From the NCBI GenBank assembly GCA_949294185.1, contig CASFGA010000010.1, positions 1 through 64,000 of the forward strand: a stretch of DNA of 64,000 nucleotides. The letters are read 5' to 3'. The translations under genes and the position numbers were made by a program. The notes beneath the pieces are model-generated. The model did no database searches and was not told the DNA's origin. It worked only from the letters and a program-made list of their open reading frames with translations. Positions 27,151 to 35,903 of this stretch are shown one piece after another (position 1 is the stretch's first letter; every line of letters begins with the position of its first letter). This DNA comes from an uncultured Bacteroides sp. GTDB taxonomy: Bacteria > Bacteroidota > Bacteroidia > Bacteroidales > Bacteroidaceae.

Positions 27151-27264
27151 TAGTCCATTTTTCATAGTAAAATAAATTTATTCACTCTAAGTCCCCTATT
27201 TTCGTGATTTTATGCTTTTTTTCTTTCGTCTTTTATAGTCCAAATTTCAAATTTAGTATATTTG
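27151..27264 (+). promoter_or_regulatory. Control region and promoter of the AraC-family regulator
   Basis: A consensus -7, TATATTTG (27257-27264), lies 34 nt before the ATG at 27299. No TTTG is found 19-21 nt upstream, so an activator may be needed. TAGTCCA followed by AT-rich sequence and TTTCA occurs twice in direct orientation, at 27151-27157 and 27236-27242; these are candidate regulator sites, one near the lipoprotein promoter and one near the regulator's own -7. Direct evidence is limited to the sequence match. Confidence 0.45.
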
Positions 27265-27298
27265 TGCAACATACACTTAAAAGCACTTGATTCTAACC

Positions 27299-28144
27299 AT
27301 GGAAAAGGAACTACCTAAAATAGACTTGCCCGAAGACTGGGTAATCGGAACGGGCATCAGCAAGGAACTGCTCAGTCTGTACAAGAATTATCCGGTGAGA
27401 CTGAAATGCGAAATATTCGTGCTCTGCATGAGCGGGGAAGTAGAAGCTTCGGTCAACCTGAACCGCATTTCCGTAAAAGCGAACGACATGATTGCGCTCG
27501 CTCCGGGAAGCATCATACAGATTCACAACATCGAGGGAGACTTGCAGATTTACTTTTTAGGATTCTCGTCGCAATACATCGAGCAGGCGGGACAGTCACA
27601 CTCCATCCTGAGCGTAATCTACCTTACGCTCGGACATCCGGTCATCGCGCTCCGTCCGGAAGGGGCGCGCATGATGGAGCAGTATCTCAACATGCTCATC
27701 AACATGTATGAACATTTTACGGAGAAAATAAGAAAAGAAATTTCGCCCAACCTGTATGCTGATGTTCACAAGGGCATCTCCATCCTCTACCAAAGCAAGG
27801 GGCCGGAAAAGGCCGTCCTCTCGAAAAGCGAACAGATCTGCCGGAGCTTTACGCAGCTCGTGATGCAGCATTACAACCAGACGCGCAACGTGGCGTGGTA
27901 TGCCGAGAAGCTCGGCATCACACATGCCCATCTCTGCACCACGGTGAAACAGGTGACGGGAAAGACCTGTGTGGACATTATCTCGTCGATGGTAATCATG
28001 GATGCCAAGTCGCAACTGAAATCAACGCATCTTTCCATTCAGGATATAGCCGACTCGCTGAATTTCGCCAACATGTCTTTTTTCGGCAAATACTTCAAAA
28101 GATACGTGGGAATGAGTCCGTTAGAGTATCGCAACAACGGATAA
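27299..28144 (+). CDS. AraC-family transcriptional regulator
   Basis: 281-residue regulator. Residues about 1-150 form a cupin-like sensory part (VLCMSGEVEASVNLNRISVKANDMIALAPGSI is typical of AraC_binding). The C-terminal HTH_18 domain covers about 185-281: NVAWYAEKLGITHAHLCTTVKQVTG, then LSIQDIADSLNFANMSFFGKYFKRYVGMSPLEYR. It is divergent from the lipoprotein operon and is the natural candidate to control both promoters, by position and by their shared sequence. The start at 27299 (MEKELPKI) is chosen over an upstream TTG at 27287. The inducer is unknown. Confidence 0.87.
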   Translation: MEKELPKIDLPEDWVIGTGISKELLSLYKNYPVRLKCEIFVLCMSGEVEASVNLNRISVKANDMIALAPGSIIQIHNIEGDLQIYFLGFSSQYIEQAGQSHSILSVIYLTLGHPVIALRPEGARMMEQYLNMLINMYEHFTEKIRKEISPNLYADVHKGISILYQSKGPEKAVLSKSEQICRSFTQLVMQHYNQTRNVAWYAEKLGITHAHLCTTVKQVTGKTCVDIISSMVIMDAKSQLKSTHLSIQDIADSLNFANMSFFGKYFKRYVGMSPLEYRNNG

Positions 28145-28443
28145 CCGCATGAAGAGCGTGTAGGGAAATGATTCCCTACACGCTCCCTACACATTTCCCT
28201 ACACCAAACAATCCATTGATAAACAATAAAAAAGAAAAGAAAGTGTAGGAGTGTAGGGAAATCTGCAAAAAACTTTTTCAGGAAAAGAGCCGATTCCCAT
28301 CTCCTGTCAGACAAAAGACAAGTTTATCCGGCATCAAACGCCGGTTTCGTCCGGCAAGAAATGTATTTTTCATCCGCTCCGGTACGACACGACAAGACCC
28401 GGCTACCCATATAGTCAGGTCTTGTCTGTACTTCATTCTCTTT
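28145..28443. repeat. Intergenic region with GTGTAGGG direct and inverted repeats
   Basis: No gene is seen. GCGTGTAGGGAA (28156-28167) and TTCCCTACACGC (28172-28183) form a perfect 12-bp hairpin with a 4-nt loop, directly after the regulator gene. CCCTACAC units follow at 28185-28192 and 28197-28204, and GTGTAGGA/GTGTAGGG units at 28243-28258. ATTTCCCTACAC (28193-28204) and GTGTAGGGAAAT (28251-28262) form a further 12-bp inverted pair. In all there are six copies of the octamer core within 107 bp. The rest, to 28443, has no recognisable signal. Confidence 0.7.
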
Positions 28444-31404
28444 TCACGCTTCATTCACCACCACTACACCGATTTTCTTCTTTCCATCCATCTTGACGGT
28501 CAGCGGACGGGAGAAACGTACCCAACGCAGGAACTTCGTTTCCTCCACGGCGGGCATACTGTCAAGCAGAGCCTGGTTGTAGATGCCATCGTTCATATAG
28601 GCGTTGATGGTAAAGTAACCCACGCCGAACGAGGTCAAATTCTGAAAGAAATGGGTTCCCTGACTGGGATCGACCCGATAATTGGTCAGTCCGGCCTCGA
28701 CAATGACACGGGCGGCAGAGATGTTCGGCCACTTTACCGGAATGCCCAGCCACGTATCGCTGCTTCCCCACCGGCCCGGCCCGACAAGAATGTAATGCTT
28801 GTCTTCGTCAAGAAAACGACGGTTCAGCTTCTCGATGTCGTAGGCTATCAGTTGGTTGTTGGAAGCCGAATATCCGTCAGTCTTTACATAAATCACATCG
28901 CAGATATCCTCCATGACACCATGGCCAAGAGAATTTTCACTTTTCAGCAGCAACTGCTCTTCCGGAATGACATTCAGGTCTTCGTGCAGGTCGGCCTTCA
29001 GATCCACCATCGGACGAATCTGCAAAAGATAGAATACACCGCTCTTGGTGGCAGCATCGAAATTGACCGCAAACTCAATCTCCACCGGACGCCTCATCTC
29101 ACCCTGTCCGTATCTCTGTACCAACTGCAGGATACGCGCCAACGGAAAAACATCGTGCTGCAGGATATTGGCAAAAGTAATCAGCTTACGCCCGCCCGGA
29201 TAGATTCCGTCGCGGATCACCATGTCATACGGATCGTAAGTGGAAGCGATATAGTTCAGCGAACCGTCTGCTTCGGCATCCTTCACATGCAGCTTCAGCA
29301 GGTTGAAACCGTCGTCGAGCGAGAAGTTCTCACCCATATTCTTCAAGTCGAGCGCATAAAAACGGGTCTGCGTCTCGCGCAAGGCAATCTCCATCTCACT
29401 GGTCTGAAGCACCTGGTTGGGATGATACGGGCAGACGCGCAACGTCAGTCCGCCGTCGACGATATATTTCCCCAGTCCCAGCGCCAGACTGACCGTACCC
29501 TCCTCCGCTAGCTCATCGTTGATGGGATAATAATTGACAGAGCGCGCCACACCGGATATGGCGGGATAATAACGGTCGCCATACTGCGTGCCTACCACTT
29601 CCTGAAGGATAACCGCCATCTTCTCCTGATCGATGACATTGCTTGTGGCCTGCATGTAGGCCTTGCTGTCTTTATAATACACCGAAGCATATACTCCCTT
29701 GATGGCATCGCTCAGCATACGGAGCATTTCATACTTGTCTTCAAGATAAGGAATCATGTATGTGGAATAGATTCCGGCGAAAGGCTGATAGTGGGAATCT
29801 TCAAGCAGACTGGACGAACGGATGGCAATGGGCGACTTCACGACTTCAAAAAAGGCAAAGAAATCTTCCACCAGACGGTCGGGCAGCTTGGCACGGAGAA
29901 ACGCCCGGAGTATCACTTCGTCGCTCGCGTCGCTCAGAGCTATCTGGTAGAGCTGGTTGGTATCCATGAACTCATCAAAAATGTCGGTGCAAAGCACCAC
30001 CGTCTTCGGAATGACTACCGTAGCGTTTTCAAACTCGTCGAGATCGGGATGCCGCTTCACCATATTGTCAATAAATGCCAGTCCGCGCCCTTTTCCGCCT
30101 AACGAACCGTCGCCAATCCGGGCGAAATTGGAGTAACGGTCGAAGCGGTCGCGCTGGAATATGGCAACCACACCCTGGTTCTTCATCTTGCGGTAGCGCA
30201 CGATGGCATCGAAAATAATCTGCCGGTGCGCATCCAAGTCCTGCAGCGATTCCCACCGCATCTGCTTTACAAACTCGGCAAGCGGAAACATGGCACGCGA
30301 GTAAAGCCACCGGGAAATATGGTTGTGCGTGATATGGTAAAGAAACGACTCTGCGGGTATGGAGAACAGCGTATTCTGCAACTCTTTCAGATTGTGGATG
30401 CGAGCCACTTCAGCCCCCGTCTTCGGGTCGCGGAAGATAAAATCGCCGAATCCGAAGTTGTTTGACACGGCTTCGCGCAGGTCGATGTTCATCTTCTTGG
30501 AATTTTTGTCGATAAACTGCGCCTCCAGTTCCCCTGCATATCCCCGGTTTGTCTCTTCCGCCGACTGCAGGATGAGCGGCATATAAGGAGAGCGCTTCCG
30601 CACTTCCCTCAGCAGCTCTACACCCGCAAGCGGGTCGGTTATCCCTCCCCGCGGGAAACGTGCATCGGAAATGATACCTAATATATTATGCTGATATTTT
30701 TCATAAAGCCTCATCGCCTCTTCATAAGAACGGGTCAGCACAATCTTAGGCCGTCCGCGCATGCGGAGCGTGCGCTGATGCTCGTTCAACGCCTCGGTGG
30801 CAAACTCCTGGCTCTGCTTGAGCACAAACTTGTACAGGTTAGGCAGCACGGAGGAATAGAAGCGGATGGAATCTTCCACCAGCATAATCAGCTGCACCCC
30901 TACCTCTTCCACATCATGCTCCAGATTCATCTTGTCTTCTATCAGCTTGATAATGGACACCAGCAGGTCGGTATTACCCAACCAGCAAAAGACATATTCG
31001 AATATGCTCAGGTCTTCGTGCTCCATACGCTTGCGGATGCCGTGGGAGAAAGGTGTAAGAACCACCAACGGCAGGTGGGGATATTTCCGTTTCACCTCGC
31101 GGGCAATGTCGAATGTGTCGCTGTTGTCGGAGGCCGGCATACAGATGACCAGATCGAATGTCGTTTCATCCAGCTTCTGCCAAGTCTCTTCCGCCGTAGA
31201 CACCTGAGTGAAACGGGGCGGATAGCGGAGACTGAGGTTCATATATTCATTGAATATCTTTTCATCGATACGCCCGTCGTCCTCCAGCATGAAGGCATCA
31301 TAGGGATTTGCCACCAGCAACACGTTGAAAATGCGCTTCGTCATCAGGTTGGCAAACTGCGTATCCTTGAAATATAGCTGATTTAACTTTAACTTGCTAA
31401 GCAT
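28444..31404 (-). CDS. Receiver-like/PEP-pyruvate-binding domain fusion protein
   Basis: 986 residues, predicted cytosolic. About 22-150 is a flavodoxin/receiver-like fold (IFNVLLVANPYDAFMLED, FDLVICMPASDNSDTF, LPLVVLTPF). About 165-310 is a second receiver-like unit (LIMLVEDSIRFYSSVL, ILGIISDARFPRGG, MPLILQSAEE), with the acidic and Asp positions of a response regulator. The ATP-grasp PEP/pyruvate-binding domain of PEP synthase/PPDK runs from about 430 (GDGSLGGKGRGLAFI) through IAIRSSSLLED near 528 to FYLLQIRPM near 796. The swivelling phosphohistidine and PEP-binding barrel domains of PEP synthase are absent; the last 180 residues are unlike them. The start at 31404 is preferred; an in-frame extension to 31566 encodes 54 residues unlike the rest. 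Substrate unknown. Confidence 0.8.
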   Translation of the reverse strand: MLSKLKLNQLYFKDTQFANLMTKRIFNVLLVANPYDAFMLEDDGRIDEKIFNEYMNLSLRYPPRFTQVSTAEETWQKLDETTFDLVICMPASDNSDTFDIAREVKRKYPHLPLVVLTPFSHGIRKRMEHEDLSIFEYVFCWLGNTDLLVSIIKLIEDKMNLEHDVEEVGVQLIMLVEDSIRFYSSVLPNLYKFVLKQSQEFATEALNEHQRTLRMRGRPKIVLTRSYEEAMRLYEKYQHNILGIISDARFPRGGITDPLAGVELLREVRKRSPYMPLILQSAEETNRGYAGELEAQFIDKNSKKMNIDLREAVSNNFGFGDFIFRDPKTGAEVARIHNLKELQNTLFSIPAESFLYHITHNHISRWLYSRAMFPLAEFVKQMRWESLQDLDAHRQIIFDAIVRYRKMKNQGVVAIFQRDRFDRYSNFARIGDGSLGGKGRGLAFIDNMVKRHPDLDEFENATVVIPKTVVLCTDIFDEFMDTNQLYQIALSDASDEVILRAFLRAKLPDRLVEDFFAFFEVVKSPIAIRSSSLLEDSHYQPFAGIYSTYMIPYLEDKYEMLRMLSDAIKGVYASVYYKDSKAYMQATSNVIDQEKMAVILQEVVGTQYGDRYYPAISGVARSVNYYPINDELAEEGTVSLALGLGKYIVDGGLTLRVCPYHPNQVLQTSEMEIALRETQTRFYALDLKNMGENFSLDDGFNLLKLHVKDAEADGSLNYIASTYDPYDMVIRDGIYPGGRKLITFANILQHDVFPLARILQLVQRYGQGEMRRPVEIEFAVNFDAATKSGVFYLLQIRPMVDLKADLHEDLNVIPEEQLLLKSENSLGHGVMEDICDVIYVKTDGYSASNNQLIAYDIEKLNRRFLDEDKHYILVGPGRWGSSDTWLGIPVKWPNISAARVIVEAGLTNYRVDPSQGTHFFQNLTSFGVGYFTINAYMNDGIYNQALLDSMPAVEETKFLRWVRFSRPLTVKMDGKKKIGVVVVNEA

Positions 31405-31607
31405 GTTTTTCAGGTTTGATTTGCAAACAAATGTCGGCATTTCCCGCGATTTGTGCAACATCCCGACAGAATATTTCCTTTTCATGCGTTCAAAAATCCA
31501 TTTATTCCGGCATAAAACCGAACGATGAACAGCATGAAAAGGAAAGTTCATCAGCAGCCAAAACATATCTTTTTATTATTATTTTCAACAAATAAAGGAT
31601 AAAACAC

Positions 31608-31637
31608 TTGCCTATGCCGGTTAAATTCCTATATTTG
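31608..31637 (+). promoter_or_regulatory. Promoter of gdhA
   Basis: TTG (31608-31610), 19 nt, then a consensus TATATTTG (31630-31637). The ATG of gdhA is at 31683, giving a leader of about 40 nt. Confidence 0.7.
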
Positions 31638-31682
31638 CAATTGAAAATCGTTTCATTTTGTCAAACCTTAAAACTATTGAAT

Positions 31683-33020
31683 ATGGACATCAATCGCATT
31701 ATGTCATCTTTGGAGGCCAAGCATCCGGGTGAGTCAGAGTATCTGCAGGCAGTAAAGGAAGTGTTGCTCTCTATTGAAGATATTTATAACCAACACCCCG
31801 AATTTGAAAAAGCCAAGATTATCGAGCGCCTGGTAGAGCCGGACCGCATTTTTACGTTTCGGGTAACTTGGGTGGACGACAAGGGAGAAGTGCAAACCAA
31901 TCTGGGATACCGCGTACAGTTCAACAATGCCATCGGCCCGTATAAAGGAGGAATCCGCTTCCATGCTTCAGTCAACCTTTCCATCCTGAAGTTCTTGGGA
32001 TTTGAACAGACTTTCAAAAACGCGCTGACCAGTCTGCCGATGGGCGGAGGCAAAGGCGGATCCGATTTCTCCCCACGAGGCAAGAGCAACGCGGAAATCA
32101 TGCGTTTCTGCCAGGCTTTCATGCTGGAACTTTGGCGGCATTTAGGGCCGGACATGGATGTGCCGGCAGGCGACATCGGCGTAGGAGGACGAGAAGTGGG
32201 CTATATGTTCGGCATGTATAAAAAGCTGACACGCGAATTTACCGGCACCTTTACCGGAAAAGGACTGGAGTTCGGCGGTTCGCTGATCCGTCCGGAAGCG
32301 ACCGGATTCGGCGGACTGTATTTTGTAAAGCAGATGCTCGACAAGAAAGGCATTGACATAAAGGGCAAGACAGTCGCCATTTCCGGCTTCGGAAACGTGG
32401 CGTGGGGAGCTGCGACCAAGGCAACCCAGCTGGGTGCCAAAGTAGTAACGATTTCCGGACCGGACGGCTACATTTATGATCCCGACGGAGTGAGCGGAGA
32501 GAAGATAGACTACATGCTTGAACTGCGTGCGTCAGGCAATGACATCGTGGCTCCGTATGCGGAGAAATATCCAAGTGCCACATTCGTCCCCGGCAAGCGT
32601 CCGTGGGAAGTAAAGGTGGACATCGCACTGCCCTGCGCCACCCAAAATGAGCTGAACGGAGAAGATGCCGCCAACCTGATAAAGAACAATGTGCTCTGTG
32701 TAGGTGAAATTTCCAACATGGGCTGCACGCCGGAGGCCATCGACGCCTTCATCGAACACAAGATGATGTATGCGCCCGGAAAGGCTGTCAACGCCGGAGG
32801 AGTGGCCACATCCGGACTGGAAATGAGCCAAAACGCCATGCACATGAGCTGGACAGCCCAGGAAGTTGATGACAAGCTGCACCTGATCATGCACAATATC
32901 CACGAACAGTGTGTGAAATACGGCACAGAGCCTGACGGATACATCAATTATGTCAAGGGAGCAAACATCGCAGGCTTCATGAAAGTGGCTCATGCCATGT
33001 TGGCACAAGGAATCGTGTAA
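31683..33020 (+). CDS. gdhA: NADP-type glutamate dehydrogenase
   Basis: 445-residue cytosolic enzyme that aminates 2-oxoglutarate to glutamate with NAD(P)H; a main ammonium-assimilation route in Bacteroides. The catalytic region PYKGGIRFHASVN and LPMGGGKGGSDF contains the substrate-binding and catalytic lysines. DVPAGDIGVGGREVGYM is the second substrate segment. The nucleotide-binding loop is AISGFGNVAWGAA near residue 240. The size matches the hexameric 450-residue class. The start at 31683 (MDINRIMSSL) follows the promoter; the in-frame start at 31608 lies inside it. Confidence 0.96.
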   Translation: MDINRIMSSLEAKHPGESEYLQAVKEVLLSIEDIYNQHPEFEKAKIIERLVEPDRIFTFRVTWVDDKGEVQTNLGYRVQFNNAIGPYKGGIRFHASVNLSILKFLGFEQTFKNALTSLPMGGGKGGSDFSPRGKSNAEIMRFCQAFMLELWRHLGPDMDVPAGDIGVGGREVGYMFGMYKKLTREFTGTFTGKGLEFGGSLIRPEATGFGGLYFVKQMLDKKGIDIKGKTVAISGFGNVAWGAATKATQLGAKVVTISGPDGYIYDPDGVSGEKIDYMLELRASGNDIVAPYAEKYPSATFVPGKRPWEVKVDIALPCATQNELNGEDAANLIKNNVLCVGEISNMGCTPEAIDAFIEHKMMYAPGKAVNAGGVATSGLEMSQNAMHMSWTAQEVDDKLHLIMHNIHEQCVKYGTEPDGYINYVKGANIAGFMKVAHAMLAQGIV

Positions 33021-33057
33021 GGATTTTGCCGCTTCACATCCTATGATTATACATTTT

Positions 33058-33093
33058 ACCGCTTGCCTTTCACAGGCAGGCGGTATTTTTTTG
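33058..33093 (+). terminator. Terminator after gdhA
   Basis: TACCGCTTGCCT (33058-33069) pairs with AGGCAGGCGGTA (33075-33086), with one G-U pair and a 5-nt loop, followed by a run of seven T. Confidence 0.9.
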
Positions 33094-33192
33094 TCCCCAA
33101 AAAGTATCCATTCCGCTTTATCTGCGTTATTAAAGGCAGAGGAGGCGCGAATGTTTCCGCCGTCCTACCCAAGAACTTTAAAACAAACGCTT

Positions 33193-34929
33193 ATGAAACC
33201 ATCCATATTGACAGCCGGCTTTTTATTAGCCATGCTTTCCGGTTCATGCGGCAAGCACCAGACAACCATTCCGTCCTCGCCCATCCACATAACAGGAAAT
33301 GAAGAAACGGCTTTCCAACCTCATGACAACGCACGCTCATTTGCTCCGTCTGTCCAATCCCCTGAAATAGAAGCCGGAGCTGCCATATCCTTCTTCAGCC
33401 AAGGAGGGATAGAAAGCACCGGCACCACGCTGACTTACGACGGCTCCCAATGGAACGGCATGTCTTCCGACCGATGGTCAGACAGCGGAGAAGCGGCCTT
33501 TATCACGGCATTCAATCCTCCAATCTTTGAAGACCGGCAGACTTTATATCGTGCCGACGGGCATTTGGAAGACATCCTCTTCGTAAATCAGGAATATCCC
33601 TGGGGGAAAAGCATCCATTTCTGCTTTCAGCACGCCTTTTCACAAATAGCCTTCCGACTTCCTCCCGACTTGAACCGGCAGGTTGAACAAGTCCGTTTCA
33701 CCCCTTCGGTCAGAGTCGCCCGCATTCATCCTTTTCCTTTTTCCGTCGAATTCGACCGCAAGACACACGCGCCCTCCGTCAGTTTCGCACAAAATCCGGA
33801 GGGAAATTATCAGTTCATCGTACCACCGACAACGGAAGTAAGCATCAAAATTCAGATTTCATTAGCCAACGGAAAGACACTTGCCACCGTCTTTCCGGCA
33901 TCGACCTTTTCCGCCGGTACGCTTTACCAATGCAACATCCTGTATGACGACGGTCAAGCGGGCATCAGTACAACTACAGACTTCATCGCCTTCTCCCATC
34001 TGATAAACGGCATACCTTATGAAAACCGCACATTGAGCGAATTCGGAGTCACCAAAGACGGAATCACCACATACCGGCTAAAGAACGATATCGCATTTAC
34101 CAAAGAGGAAAGCGCACAAATCATGCCCATCGGAGAGTATGTGGCAAGCGGCCAACGGACTGCCTTCAACGACACTTTCGATGGACAAGGCTATACGCTG
34201 TCCGGAATCACACTGCCCGTAAGCAAGGAACGCACAGGCAGAAACGGACTTTTCGTCTACATCGGAGAGAAAGGAACGGTCAAAAACCTTATTCTGAAAG
34301 ACATCTCCTGCTTCATCACCAACCAAAGCCTCCAAAACGGACTGCTGAATGCCGTCAATGAAGGGATTATCGACAACTGCCACATAAGAAACGGAATCAT
34401 TACACTGGTCAAGACAGACAGTGAAACGGCCGGACTGGTGAGCCGCAACACCGGAATCATACGAAACAGCAGTGTGGAAGGCTATACAATGGAATCGGAA
34501 ACAGACCGCCTCGCCGGATTTGTCTACTACAATCAGCAAGGAAACATACAGAACTGCTATATATCCGGCACCCGATACGGCTTCAACAGACCGGGAGGAG
34601 AGCTCTGCAACCGCTGTGACGAAGGGCTGATTGAAAACTGCTACGTGTATGGCAAGCATTCCAACCTGTACGGTCTGGCCAATACTGCAAGCAACAGCGT
34701 ATTCAGAAACAGCTACTACCCGGCAAATTCCTATAAAGGTTCTGTCAATCCGGATTACAACAGCAATACCAAAAAAGACATTCTGCATTTCACCCCCGAC
34801 AAAACCGACAAACTGTTAGAGCTGCTCAACGCCTGGACAGACAGCGTCAACTCACTCCTGCCCCAACCCGAATTTCTGAACTGGCAAAAAGCCGACAATC
34901 CCCCGGCAATACTGATTTTCGGACAGTAG
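33193..34929 (+). CDS. Fimbrillin-like lipoprotein with GLUG-type repeats
   Basis: 578 residues. Lipobox SGSC with Cys19, then GKHQTT. Residues about 60-260 match the fimbrillin-like fold of Bacteroidales (Mfa-like): ISFFSQGGIESTGTTLTYDG, AAFITAFNPP, HFCFQHAFSQIAFRLPPDL. Residues about 330-520 form a beta-helix-like repeat of GLUG type, built of NGLFVYIGEKGTVKNLILKD, LLNAVNEGIIDNCHIRNG, GLVSRNTGIIRNSSVEGY and FVYYNQQGNIQNCYISG, each about 25-30 residues. It may be a minor pilin, an adhesin or another surface protein; no fimbrial gene cluster surrounds it. The start at 33193 (MKPSILTAG) begins the signal peptide. It stands alone after the gdhA terminator. Confidence 0.8.
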   Translation: MKPSILTAGFLLAMLSGSCGKHQTTIPSSPIHITGNEETAFQPHDNARSFAPSVQSPEIEAGAAISFFSQGGIESTGTTLTYDGSQWNGMSSDRWSDSGEAAFITAFNPPIFEDRQTLYRADGHLEDILFVNQEYPWGKSIHFCFQHAFSQIAFRLPPDLNRQVEQVRFTPSVRVARIHPFPFSVEFDRKTHAPSVSFAQNPEGNYQFIVPPTTEVSIKIQISLANGKTLATVFPASTFSAGTLYQCNILYDDGQAGISTTTDFIAFSHLINGIPYENRTLSEFGVTKDGITTYRLKNDIAFTKEESAQIMPIGEYVASGQRTAFNDTFDGQGYTLSGITLPVSKERTGRNGLFVYIGEKGTVKNLILKDISCFITNQSLQNGLLNAVNEGIIDNCHIRNGIITLVKTDSETAGLVSRNTGIIRNSSVEGYTMESETDRLAGFVYYNQQGNIQNCYISGTRYGFNRPGGELCNRCDEGLIENCYVYGKHSNLYGLANTASNSVFRNSYYPANSYKGSVNPDYNSNTKKDILHFTPDKTDKLLELLNAWTDSVNSLLPQPEFLNWQKADNPPAILIFGQ

Positions 34930-35021
34930 CAAACCAGAAGATACTGCTGTCAAAGTAAAAAAAACAAAAACGCTGTACGCGTTTCATAAAATGTTGTATT
35001 TTTGCAGCAAATGCAAAAACA

Positions 35022-35894
35022 ATGGAAAAGAACAAGAAACTGACAATAATCATTGCCGCACTGGTTGTCATCGTGGCAGGAACAGCTTTTTTCGCCTTTA
35101 ATGAAATGCGGAAGAATCAGGAAATGACCGAGCTCTTCGCCATCGAAAAGCAAGAGATGGAAAATGAATACAGCACCTTTGCTACACAATATGATGAACT
35201 GCAGATACAGATAAACAACGACTCCCTCCGTGAAAAACTGGAGACCGAAAAGCTGAAAACCCAACGGCTGTTGGAGGAACTGCGCCAAGTAAAGAGCAGC
35301 AATGCAGCCGAAATCATGCGGTTAAAGAAAGAACTGAAGACAGTACGGGCCGTATTAAGGAGCTATGTGATTCAGATTGACTCGCTAAACAGGGTCAATG
35401 CCGCACTGCAAGAGGAGAACAAAGAAGTGAAAAGCAAATATTCTGCCGCCACCGCCCAAATCAGCACGCTTTCAAAAGAGAAGAAAAGCCTGAATGAAAA
35501 AGTTTCGCTGGCAGCCCAGCTGGATGCCACAAATATCAGAGTGGAGACACTGAACAAGCGGGGGAGAGAAACGAGCCGGGTAAGCCGGGTGAAGAAAATA
35601 GCCGTTTCGTTTACCATCGTCAAAAACATCACGGCAGAAACCGGCAACAAGACGGTTTATGTACGTATAGCCAAGCCCAACAATGAAATCCTGACAAAAA
35701 GCTCTGGCAATACATTCGCTTACGAAAACAGGAATATCAGCTATTCCATCAAGAAATATATCGAATATACGGGCGAAGAGCAGGAAGTAACGGTCTACTG
35801 GGATGTGGAAGAGTATCTTCCGTCGGGCACTTACCATATCTATCTGTTCGCCGACGGCAACATGATTGGCGAAGGTTCGTTCAGCATGAAATAA
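35022..35894 (+). CDS. Single-pass membrane protein with coiled coil (unknown function)
   Basis: 290 residues. One transmembrane helix near the N-terminus (LTIIIAALVVIVAGTAFFAF, about 7-26) is followed by a long charged heptad-like region, about 30-175 (EKLETEKLKTQRLLEELRQV, LQEENKEVKSKYSAATAQI). The C-terminal 100 residues are beta-rich (VYVRIAKPNNEILTKSSGN, TVYWDVEEYLPSGTYHIYLF). I recognise no named family with certainty; similar anchored coiled-coil proteins occur across Bacteroidales. The topology suggests a periplasmic rod with a C-terminal sandwich domain. A TATTTTTG (34997-35004) lies 18 nt upstream of the ATG. The S41 protease gene follows after 9 bp, so the two are probably cotranscribed. 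Confidence 0.75.
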   Translation: MEKNKKLTIIIAALVVIVAGTAFFAFNEMRKNQEMTELFAIEKQEMENEYSTFATQYDELQIQINNDSLREKLETEKLKTQRLLEELRQVKSSNAAEIMRLKKELKTVRAVLRSYVIQIDSLNRVNAALQEENKEVKSKYSAATAQISTLSKEKKSLNEKVSLAAQLDATNIRVETLNKRGRETSRVSRVKKIAVSFTIVKNITAETGNKTVYVRIAKPNNEILTKSSGNTFAYENRNISYSIKKYIEYTGEEQEVTVYWDVEEYLPSGTYHIYLFADGNMIGEGSFSMK

Positions 35895-35903
35895 TCTTTA
35901 GAC

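Noticed and set aside
28156..28262. CRISPR array
   Set aside because: Repeats are only 8-12 bp, occur in both orientations and have irregular spacing; no cas genes are present.
28444..31404. Functional PEP synthase
   Set aside because: Only the ATP-grasp PEP/pyruvate-binding domain is present; the phosphohistidine domain and the PEP-binding barrel are missing.
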